Below the pieces are notes generated by a model. It was given only the letters and a program-made list of their open reading frames with translations, ran no database searches and had not been told where the DNA came from. Of a stretch of DNA of 5,484 bases, positions 1 through 5,220 are shown in pieces; position 1 is the first letter of the stretch; each line of letters begins with the position of its first letter. The position numbers and the translations under genes were made by a program. The DNA comes from Pseudomonadota bacterium (GTDB lineage Bacteria > Pseudomonadota > Alphaproteobacteria > UBA8366 > GCA-2717185): NCBI GenBank assembly GCA_027619655.1, contig JAQCHR010000285.1:1-5484 (forward strand), given 5' to 3'.

Positions 1-1
1 G

Positions 2-448
2 CTGGACAGCCTGGTGCATTACGACAGCGGCATCGCCTCGCTGTCCATCGCGCTGGGGGTGGATGCGCGGGCGTTCGATCCCGACGCGCCGCTGCCGCCG
101 ATCCCCGAAACCAACGCCAGCAAGAGCGGCCGCGACCGCGTGCTGCGCATGGCCAGGGAGGAAAGGCTGAACGTCCGCCAGCTTGCCGGGCGCATGGGCG
201 GCTATGCGGGGCACGCGCTGGTCGGCACCCCCGCCAGCATCGCCGACGAGATGGAGGTCTGGCTGATGGAAAAGGGCTCCGACGGGTTCAACGTCATGTT
301 CCCCTACCTGCCCGCCGGGCTGGATGATTTCGTCGACAGGGTCGTGCCGGAACTGCAGCGCCGGGGCATTTTCCGCACCGAATACGAAGGCCGAACCCTG
401 CGTGAAAACCTGGGCCTGCCACGGCCCGAAAACCGGTTCTTTGGATAG
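2..448 (+). CDS. LLM-class flavin-dependent monooxygenase, NtaA/SnaA/DszA type (C-terminal part)
   Basis: The left edge truncates this gene; the reading frame is open from base 2 and ends at TAG 446-448, leaving 148 C-terminal residues. The visible part matches the end of the nitrilotriacetate monooxygenase component A / dibenzothiophene-sulfone monooxygenase branch of the bacterial luciferase-like superfamily. Recognisable elements are a GHALVGTP segment, the DGFNVMFPYLP strand-turn, and the tail LDDFVDRVVPELQRRGIF-RTEYEGRTLRENLGLPRP, which is close to invariant in this branch. Family members are cytosolic, about 430-460 aa long, and use reduced FMN supplied by a separate reductase, with O2, to oxidise or cleave C-N or C-S substrates. 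The FMN-binding N-terminal half is outside the window, so the substrate cannot be assigned. The C-terminus looks intact. No clear T-tract terminator follows it; a short inverted repeat starts 22 nt after the stop. Confidence 0.9.
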   Translation: MDSLVHYDSGIASLSIALGVDARAFDPDAPLPPIPETNASKSGRDRVLRMAREERLNVRQLAGRMGGYAGHALVGTPASIADEMEVWLMEKGSDGFNVMFPYLPAGLDDFVDRVVPELQRRGIFRTEYEGRTLRENLGLPRPENRFFG

Positions 449-470
449 CGGGCATTCGTGCAGAACCGCT

Positions 471-492
471 ATGATGAACGGAAATTCATCAT
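471..492. repeat. Perfect 8-bp inverted repeat, candidate operator or weak hairpin
   Basis: ATGATGAA (471-478) and TTCATCAT (485-492) are exact reverse complements separated by 6 nt (CGGAAA). The element lies 22 nt after the monooxygenase stop and about 110 nt before the small secreted peptide gene. The size and symmetry suit a dimeric repressor site. The stem is AT-rich and is followed by GTTTATTA rather than a T-run, so a terminator is less likely. No protein can be named. The rest of 449-599 shows no convincing -35/-10 pair. Confidence 0.4.
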
Positions 493-599
493 GTTTATTA
501 GCGGATTGGAAACAGCCTTCCGCTACTGTCCATCTGTCCGCCAATGGTGGCGGGAAGCGTGCACCGCACGCCTATCTTGTTCAAGTGGAGTAGATGCAG

Positions 600-761
600 A
601 TGCGTAGTTTGACAGCTGGAATTCTGGCGATTGCTCTTGGCATGTCCGTCGCGGCCCCGGCCTTTGCGAGCGCCAAGGATGAAGCCCTGAAGAAATGCGA
701 AGCGATTCACGACAAGGCAGCGCATGACGCCTGCGTCGCCGCCGCCAACAAGATGCACTGA
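600..761 (+). CDS. Small secreted two-cysteine peptide (53 aa), unknown function
   Basis: A short gene encoding 53 aa, ending at TGA 759-761. The N-terminus is a classic Sec signal peptide: Met-Arg, a hydrophobic stretch (LTAGILAIALGMSVAA), then APAFA with AxA-type cleavage predicted before SAKDEA. The predicted mature peptide is only about 30 residues, charged and Ala-rich, with two cysteines 11 residues apart (KKCEAIHDK...HDAC); these could form a disulfide joining two helices in the periplasm. GTGGAG (585-590) is the likely ribosome binding site, placed 9 nt before the ATG at 600. The in-frame ATG at 594 leaves only 3 nt and would add Met-Gln, so 600 is preferred but not certain. A long hairpin and a strong terminator follow, suggesting a monocistronic or last-gene transcript. 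It loosely recalls small proteobacterial periplasmic proteins with a C-x10-C helical pair, but I do not recognise a named family. Confidence 0.7.
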   Translation: MRSLTAGILAIALGMSVAAPAFASAKDEALKKCEAIHDKAAHDACVAAANKMH

Positions 762-771
762 TACGGCGCTC

Positions 772-824
772 ATCCGCCGCGGGACCCTGCCGGACCATAG
801 TCCGGTGCGGCCGTCCCGGCGGAT
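772..824 (+). other. Long imperfect hairpin in the 3' region of the small-peptide transcript
   Basis: ATCCGCC (772-778) pairs with GGCGGAT (818-824). After a 2-nt bulge (779-780), GGGAC (781-785) pairs with GTCCC (813-817). Inside an internal loop, CCGGAC (790-795) pairs with GTCCGG (800-805) around a CATA tetraloop. In total there are 18 Watson-Crick pairs in 53 nt. It begins 10 nt after the stop codon and ends 11 nt before the intrinsic terminator. It has no T-tract of its own. It may stabilise the mRNA 3' end, be part of a 3'-UTR-derived small RNA, or be a REP-like palindrome; only one copy is visible here. Confidence 0.5.
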
Positions 825-835
825 CGCGTTCATCG

Positions 836-866
836 AAACCCGTCCCCTTCCGGGGACGGGTTTTTT
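836..866 (+). terminator. Rho-independent terminator
   Basis: CCCGTCCCC (839-847), loop TTCC (848-851) and GGGGACGGG (852-860) form a perfect 9-bp GC-rich stem followed by six T residues (861-866). AAA at 836-838 can extend the stem against the first Ts. Polarity fits plus-strand transcription from the small peptide gene. It insulates the downstream Rid gene from upstream read-through, so that gene should have its own promoter. Confidence 0.93.
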
Positions 867-904
867 CGTTCCTGCGCGACACGTGAACCCCGGACGGCAT
901 TGAC

Positions 905-937
905 CGGACGACAGGAAAGGCGCGAACCTGTCGGCCG
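905..937. promoter_or_regulatory. 11-bp-arm inverted repeat in the leader of the Rid-family gene, candidate operator
   Basis: The arms at 905-915 (CGGACGACAGG) and 927-937 (CCTGTCGGCCG) are reverse complements at 10 of 11 positions (mismatch 908/934) with an 11-nt centre. Corresponding positions are 22 bp apart, about two helical turns, as expected for a dimeric regulator. The element ends 10 nt before the AGGAG site at 948-952, so in RNA it could also be a leader hairpin. A TTGACC (900-905) abuts it, but no good -10 hexamer sits at the right distance, so no promoter is claimed. Confidence 0.45.
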
Positions 938-958
938 ATCCGAACAGAGGAGTCCGCC

Positions 959-1342
959 ATGCCGCATGAAATCCTGAAACTCACCAGCGTCCATCCGACG
1001 GACGGTTATTCCCATGTCGCGAAGGTGGGGAACACGTATTACCTTTCGGGCCAGGTCGCCCGGGATATCAATGGCGACCTGGCCGGGCGCGGCGATATCG
1101 AGGCGCAGGTTCGCCAGGTGCTCACCAATATGCGCAACATCCTGCAGGAATGCGGCGGCGGCATGGGCAATGTGGCCAAGCTGACCACCCTGCTGACCCA
1201 TCCCAGCTACCGCGATGCCTATCGCAAGGTGCGGGGAGAGTTCTTCCAGGACCCGCCCCCGGCCAATACGCTGATCATCGTGGAGAGCCTCGCCGCGCCG
1301 GAATATTTCGTCGAAATCGAAGCCGTCGCCGTGATCGACTGA
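959..1342 (+). CDS. Rid family (YjgF/YER057c/UK114) protein lacking the catalytic Arg
   Basis: A 127-aa protein, the usual length for this family of small cytosolic homotrimers. Recognisable elements are Y17 in DGYSHV, the strand pair VGNTYYLSGQVARD (23-36), the GDIEAQVRQVLTNMRNIL helix (45-62), the GNVAKLTTLLT strand (70-80), and the C-terminal VEIEAVAV (118-125). In RidA imine/enamine deaminases the position after PPA is the substrate-binding Arg (R105 in E. coli); here it is Asn103 (PPPANTLIIVE). By established family knowledge, members without that Arg do not show the RidA 2-aminoacrylate deaminase activity, so a different ligand or reaction is likely. The start is well supported: AGGAG (948-952) sits 6 nt before the ATG. 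It follows a strong terminator, so it is probably transcribed alone. It converges on the pentapeptide gene with only 21 nt between stops and no terminator there. Confidence 0.9.
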   Translation: MPHEILKLTSVHPTDGYSHVAKVGNTYYLSGQVARDINGDLAGRGDIEAQVRQVLTNMRNILQECGGGMGNVAKLTTLLTHPSYRDAYRKVRGEFFQDPPPANTLIIVESLAAPEYFVEIEAVAVID

Positions 1343-1363
1343 GCGGACGGAGAGGCCAGAAGG

Positions 1364-2626
1364 TCAGACCGCAGCCGGTTCGGGAAGCGGTTCCGGCGAT
1401 CCCGTTCGGGCGCCTTCCATCCTGGCGCCAGCGGTATCTGCAGCCGTCATGTCGCAGCCGCGCAGATCCGCGCGCACCAGCGTGGCGCTGAGGAACAGGG
1501 CGCCCGCCACCGCAGCGCCGCAGAGCGTCGCGTCGGTCAGCGTGGCGCTGGTGAAATCCGCATTGGACAGGTTGGACGGCGCAGCCTTGCAGGTGCGCTT
1601 GCCCTGCTTGTCCTGCATGACCAGCGCGCCGATATTCGCCTTGCGCAGGTTCGCTTCCTTCAGGTCCGCATCGGAGAGATTGACGCCGCGCAGGTCGGCC
1701 TCGGCCAGGTTGGCGCCCAACAGGTTCGCGCCGGAGAGGTCGCACATGGCGAGCGTGCAGCCCTTGAGCCGGGCGCCGGCCAGGCACACCCCGGCCAGCC
1801 CGGCGGCGGAAAAATCGATGCCGGAGAGATCGATCCCGCTGAGGTCGAGGCCGGTGAAATCCGCACGAACCCCTTCTTTCCCGCGGCTCTTCAGCCAGGC
1901 GCGATGCTGCCGCAGGACGATGGCGAGTTCGTCATCCGGCTTTGCAACCGGCGCATCCAGGGTCGCAAAGGACATGTTGGTCTGGCTCAGGTCGACGCCG
2001 TCCAGGCAGGCATCCCGAAGGTCCGCCTCCGCCAGCGACGCCCCCGCCAGCACCGCGCCCGTCAGGTTCGCGCCGGCAAGGACCGCGCCCTTCAGGCGGG
2101 CATTGCTCAGGTTCGCCCCCCGCAAATCGGCGCCGGTGAGGTCGACCTGCGGCATCTGGGCGCCGCGGAAATTACACTCGATGCAGCTGGTGTCCGACAT
2201 GTCCGCGTGGTCCAGGTCGGAACTGGCGAACTGGGCGCCGTCCATCTGCGCCCCGGCAAGATTCACCGGCGTTTCCGGCTGGTCGCTGGCGTAGCGGCCG
2301 GCGCGCAGATCCGCATTGTTGAAGTTCGCGCCTTCCAGCGTGGCGCCGTGCAGCCGCGCGCCGCGCAGGTCGGCATACTGGAAATTCGTGCGGGTGCAGT
2401 TGGCGCGCTCCAGCGTGGCGCCGAACAGGTCGGCTTCGCTAAGGTCGGTATCGCTCAGATTGCAGCCGCCAAACTGGGCGCCGGGCGCGATGATCGATTT
2501 CAGGTCAAACCCTGCGAGGCTGAGCCCCGTCAGCTTCCGCGATGACAGGTTGCCCCGCATACCGCCCTTGTTCATGCGGTACAGCAGGTGGTTCTTGATT
2601 ATCTTGGCGATCGGATCGGGCGGCAT
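1364..2626 (-). CDS. Large pentapeptide-repeat protein (420 aa)
   Basis: Most of the protein consists of A(D/N)LXX-type pentapeptides (for example ADLRGA, ANLSNA, ADLKEANLRKAN), which fold into a right-handed quadrilateral beta-helix. Repeats run about 32-108, 122-224, 256-334 and 352-408. They are broken by a short insert (109-121), a linker (225-255) containing HRAWLKSRGKEGVRADF, and a Lys/Cys-bearing insert (335-351). There is no signal peptide or clear membrane segment, so it is probably cytosolic. Some pentapeptide proteins (MfpA, Qnr) mimic DNA and bind gyrase, but those are about half this length and the interruptions differ, so no function is assigned. ATG 2626 is preceded in frame by a TAA with no other start between. 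There is no good Shine-Dalgarno sequence before it, nor before Met18 or Met23. It lies 95 nt downstream of the co-oriented GMC gene, with an AT-rich gap suggesting its own promoter. Confidence 0.92.
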   Translation of the reverse strand: MPPDPIAKIIKNHLLYRMNKGGMRGNLSSRKLTGLSLAGFDLKSIIAPGAQFGGCNLSDTDLSEADLFGATLERANCTRTNFQYADLRGARLHGATLEGANFNNADLRAGRYASDQPETPVNLAGAQMDGAQFASSDLDHADMSDTSCIECNFRGAQMPQVDLTGADLRGANLSNARLKGAVLAGANLTGAVLAGASLAEADLRDACLDGVDLSQTNMSFATLDAPVAKPDDELAIVLRQHRAWLKSRGKEGVRADFTGLDLSGIDLSGIDFSAAGLAGVCLAGARLKGCTLAMCDLSGANLLGANLAEADLRGVNLSDADLKEANLRKANIGALVMQDKQGKRTCKAAPSNLSNADFTSATLTDATLCGAAVAGALFLSATLVRADLRGCDMTAADTAGARMEGARTGSPEPLPEPAAV

Positions 2627-2640
2627 GCCCGATATGTACG

Positions 2641-2690
2641 ACCCAACTTCTTAAACTTGTATTACCTTTTTAGATTTATCGCTAATTTCC
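2641..2690 (-). promoter_or_regulatory. AT-rich upstream region of the pentapeptide gene, putative promoter
   Basis: This stretch between the GMC gene and the pentapeptide gene is markedly AT-rich within a GC-rich window. Read on the minus strand it contains several -10-like hexamers, best TAATAC (2664-2659), which would start transcription roughly 25 nt before the ATG at 2626. No matching TTGACA-like -35 at 16-18 nt is present, so the assignment is weak. No terminator hairpin for the GMC gene is seen in 2627-2721, so read-through is possible. Confidence 0.3.
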
Positions 2691-2721
2691 GGTTGCCCAG
2701 AACGCCCGCCGCCCCGGACGG

Positions 2722-4329
2722 TCAAACCCCTGCGTTCAGGATCATTTCCGCCACCCGCTCGCCGATCATGATCGACGGTGCATTGGTGTTGCCGGATATC
2801 AGGGTCGGCATGATCGAGGCATCGGCGACCCGCAGGCCTTCCAAGCCACGGACCCGCAGCCGGTCATCGACGACCGCCATCTCATCCGGCCCCATCTTGC
2901 AGGTGCCGACCGGGTGATAGGTCGTTTCGCCCACTTCCTTCACCCATTGCAGGATATCGTCATCGGATTCCTTTTCCGCGCCCGGGGCGATTTCGGTGGT
3001 CCCGATCGCCTGCATCGCCGGAGCGGTCATCAGGGCGCGGGCGATGCGGATCGCGCGGATGGTGACCTCCGCATCCGGTGCCGCGGACAGGAAGTTGAAA
3101 CTGATCGCCGGCGGCTTGCGCGGATCGGCAGAGGTAATATGAATGCTCCCCTTGCTTTCCGGCCGCATGACATGGGCGTAGCAGGTGAAGCCCTGCTGTT
3201 TCGACAACTTGTAGCCGGTTTCGTACAGCAACGGCACCCAACCCAGCAGCACGTCCGGCGCTTCCAGCCCCTCGCGGCTGCGCACGAAGGCGCGGATCGG
3301 CGCGGTAGGGATGCCCATCAGCCCCTTGCGCGTGAACATGTAGCGAAGCGCCTGCCCGGCCATCTTTACGCCGCGCGCCCGGTCGTTATAGGTGATGCCC
3401 GGCGTACTGACCGCCCAACGGGTGCGCGGCGCGTAATGGTCGCGCAGGTTTTCGCCGACACCCTCCAGCGCGTGGCGCACCTCTATGCCCAGCTTCCGCA
3501 GCCTTTCCGGCTGGCCAATGCCGGACAGTTCCAGCAGTTGCGGCGAATTGATCGCCCCGGCACTGACCACGACCTCGCGGGTCGCGCGGGCCTCCCGGCT
3601 TTCCCCCTGCACGGAATACCGCACGCCGGTGCAGCGCTTGCCCTCCAGCACCAGCCCTTCGGTCAGGGCATCGGTGCCGATGGTGAGGTTTCGCCGATGC
3701 TTTATCGGATCCAGGTAACAATGCGCGGTGCTCATCCGGCGGCCCCCGGCAATGGTCGCCTGGCTCATGGAGATGCCTTCCTGCGACGCACCGTTATAAT
3801 CCGCGACATGCGGGATTCCGACCTGCCCCGCTGCCTCGATCAGCGCATCATAGAGCGGCCCTTTCTCGTCCGGATAGGTCACGCGCAACGGGCCGTCGCG
3901 GCCACGGAATTCATCGTCACCGCCGCCCTCGTAGCTTTCCAGCCGCTTGAAGGCCGGCAGCACGTCGTCATAGCTCCAGCCCCGGTTCCCCATCTGCGCC
4001 CAGGTGTTGTAGTCCTGCGCCTGGCCGCGCACGAAGACCAGCCCGTTGATCGAACTCGACCCGCCCAGCAGCTTGCCGCGAGGTACGGGAATCTTGCGGC
4101 CATTGGTGCTCGCTTCGGGTTCCGAGGCATAGCACCAGTTGGCGAGGGGATTGGCGATGAGGGAACGGACGCCGAACGGAAACCGCGACATCGGATGGCT
4201 CGGCGGACCAGCTTCCAGCAGCAGCACCCGATGGTCCGGGTTGGCCGACAGCCGGTGGGCGACCGCCGAACCCGCCGAGCCCGCCCCGACGATGATGTAG
4301 TCGTATGTCTGAATGTCCGAATCCGGCAT
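2722..4329 (-). CDS. GMC family FAD-dependent oxidoreductase (choline dehydrogenase-like)
   Basis: Encodes 535 aa, the normal length for bacterial GMC alcohol/choline dehydrogenases. The N-terminal Rossmann motif is YIIVGAGSAGSAV (11-23), followed by the ribose-binding E of LLLEAG (37-41). GMC signature 1 is RGKLLGGSSSINGLVFVRG (84-102) and signature 2 is GAINSPQLLELSGIG (258-272). The catalytic pair is H472 (YHPVGTCKMG) and N516 (GNTNAPS), 44 residues apart as in choline oxidase. The position of the flavin-linked His in choline oxidase is Ile94, so FAD should be non-covalent. It probably oxidises a primary or secondary alcohol to a carbonyl in the cytosol; the substrate cannot be deduced. 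The start at 4329 is chosen because GGGAGG (4340-4335) lies 5 nt upstream; the longer in-frame ATG at 4395 adds 22 residues without family features. It is divergent from the SDR gene and upstream of the pentapeptide gene. Confidence 0.95.
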   Translation of the reverse strand: MPDSDIQTYDYIIVGAGSAGSAVAHRLSANPDHRVLLLEAGPPSHPMSRFPFGVRSLIANPLANWCYASEPEASTNGRKIPVPRGKLLGGSSSINGLVFVRGQAQDYNTWAQMGNRGWSYDDVLPAFKRLESYEGGGDDEFRGRDGPLRVTYPDEKGPLYDALIEAAGQVGIPHVADYNGASQEGISMSQATIAGGRRMSTAHCYLDPIKHRRNLTIGTDALTEGLVLEGKRCTGVRYSVQGESREARATREVVVSAGAINSPQLLELSGIGQPERLRKLGIEVRHALEGVGENLRDHYAPRTRWAVSTPGITYNDRARGVKMAGQALRYMFTRKGLMGIPTAPIRAFVRSREGLEAPDVLLGWVPLLYETGYKLSKQQGFTCYAHVMRPESKGSIHITSADPRKPPAISFNFLSAAPDAEVTIRAIRIARALMTAPAMQAIGTTEIAPGAEKESDDDILQWVKEVGETTYHPVGTCKMGPDEMAVVDDRLRVRGLEGLRVADASIMPTLISGNTNAPSIMIGERVAEMILNAGV

Positions 4330-4473
4330 GCCGCCCTCCCGCGAATACTGCGCGCATAGTGCCGGTGTCCCGCCGCAGAGTTCAAGAGTTGACATTCCCG
4401 TTGGCAGCGCCGCGCGTGGATGCTACCGAATGCCGCAGACAGACTGTCAACCGTTTCCCGGGAGGACCAATTC
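4330..4473. promoter_or_regulatory. Divergent control region between the GMC and SDR genes
   Basis: This 144-nt gap separates divergent genes. GTTGACA (4388-4394, plus) and TGTCAAC (4445-4451) are exact reverse complements, giving a consensus TTGACA -35 hexamer facing inward on each strand. On the minus strand TTGACA (4450-4445) is followed after 19 nt by TAGCAT (4425-4420), a 4/6 match to TATAAT and a plausible if long-spaced promoter for the GMC gene. The plus-strand element has no good -10 at 16-19 nt. The pair could instead be one operator. GGAGGA (4461-4466) is the SDR ribosome binding site, 7 nt before ATG 4474. Confidence 0.4.
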
Positions 4474-5220
4474 ATGGCTCAGGACAAACGAACCGCACTG
4501 ATCACCGGATCGGGGCGCAATATCGGCAAGGCCATCGCGCTGCACCTTGCCGCATCCGGCTACAATATCGTGCTCAACGGTTCCCGCGACCGCGCCGCCT
4601 GCGAGGCGGTGGCCGGCGAAATCAAGAAACTCGGCGGGGAATCGATGATCGAGATTTGCGATATCGGCGATGCAAGCAAGGTCAAGGCCATGGCGCAATC
4701 CGCCATCGACCGGTTCGGCCGCGTCGATGTGCTGGTCAACAACGCCGCGATCCGGCCTGATGGCGATTTCCTGAAGTCCAGCGAGGCGGACTGGAACCAC
4801 GTCATGGATACCAATTTCTACTCCGCCTATCACCTTGCCCGCGCCTGCGCGCCCGGCATGCTGGCGAAGGGCTGGGGCCGTATCATCCATTTCACCGGTA
4901 TGAATGCGCAGCAGGGCTATGCGGGCAAGGCGGCGGTGAGCGTTTCCAAGCACGCGCTGTGGGGCCTCACCAAGTCGCTGTCGAAGGAATTCGGGCCGCA
5001 GGGCGTGACGACCAACATCATTTCCCCCGGCACCTTTCCCGATATCAGCGAGGATGTTTCCGCGCCGCGCTATCAGGCGCTGCTCAAGAACAACCCGGCC
5101 GGACGGCTCGGCACACCGGATGATATCGCGGCGATGGTCGACCTGCTGGTGACGGATCAGGGCGGGTTCATCAACGGCCAGATGCTGCAGATCAACGGCG
5201 GGGTGATCAACCAGTTCTAG
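4474..5220 (+). CDS. SDR-fold protein lacking the canonical catalytic Ser and Tyr
   Basis: Encodes 248 aa, the size of a classical short-chain dehydrogenase/reductase. The NAD(P)-binding motif is TGSGRNIG (11-18), followed by CDIGD (62-66), NNAA (89-92) and the helix Asn of MDTNFYSAY (N114). The active-site region reads IIHFTGMNAQQGYAGK (137-152) then AAVSVSKHALWGLTKSL (153-169). Aligned on Lys159 of the YxxxK motif, the Tyr position is Val155 (GTG). Thirteen residues earlier, the Ser position is Gly142 (GGT). ISPGTF (183-188) and the C-terminal GQMLQINGG (235-243) are normal. The fold and cofactor site therefore look intact, but standard SDR proton-transfer chemistry should not work; Tyr149 is a possible substitute. 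It may have altered chemistry, a binding role, or belong to an atypical SDR subgroup. The start is fixed by GGAGGA 7 nt before ATG 4474; the in-frame ATG at 4420 has no such site and adds 18 non-family residues. Confidence 0.93.
   Translation: MAQDKRTALITGSGRNIGKAIALHLAASGYNIVLNGSRDRAACEAVAGEIKKLGGESMIEICDIGDASKVKAMAQSAIDRFGRVDVLVNNAAIRPDGDFLKSSEADWNHVMDTNFYSAYHLARACAPGMLAKGWGRIIHFTGMNAQQGYAGKAAVSVSKHALWGLTKSLSKEFGPQGVTTNIISPGTFPDISEDVSAPRYQALLKNNPAGRLGTPDDIAAMVDLLVTDQGGFINGQMLQINGGVINQF

Noticed and set aside
14..16. GTG at 14 as a true start for the monooxygenase
   Set aside because: The frame is already open from base 2 with family-like sequence, and the protein is about 300 residues too short for a complete member.
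609..614. TTGACA within the start of the small peptide gene as a -35 element
   Set aside because: No -10-like hexamer at 16-18 nt, and it lies inside the signal-peptide codons.
498..984. Minus-strand open frames across the small peptide gene and terminator
   Set aside because: They run through a strong plus-strand terminator and hairpin, have Arg-rich translations and lack a credible start site.
1430..2540. Periodic short DNA similarities resembling tandem repeats or a CRISPR array
   Set aside because: The 15-bp periodicity follows the pentapeptide code; units are divergent and contiguous with no conserved repeats or unique spacers.
1449..2545. Long plus-strand open frames (1449-2294 and 1904-2545) opposite the pentapeptide gene
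   Set aside because: They are the complement of repetitive GC-rich pentapeptide codons, which rarely give stops; they have no ribosome binding site and yield low-complexity Arg/Ala/Pro-rich translations.
2914..4359. A 481-codon plus-strand open frame opposite the GMC oxidoreductase
   Set aside because: It is antisense to a clearly recognisable GMC enzyme; its translation is rich in Arg, His and Ala with no domain, as expected for a shadow of high-GC coding DNA.
4330..4395. Longer GMC start at 4395
   Set aside because: No good ribosome binding site at that ATG, and the extra 22 residues precede the usual family N-terminus; the ATG at 4329 has GGGAGG at 5 nt.
4420..4473. Longer SDR start at 4420
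   Set aside because: No ribosome binding site; the ATG at 4474 has GGAGGA at 7 nt and begins directly before the Rossmann strand.
4894..4950. Missing SDR catalytic residues explained by a local frameshift
   Set aside because: The frame gives normal family sequence immediately before (GWGRIIHF) and after (SKHALWGLTKSL), so no compensating indels are needed.
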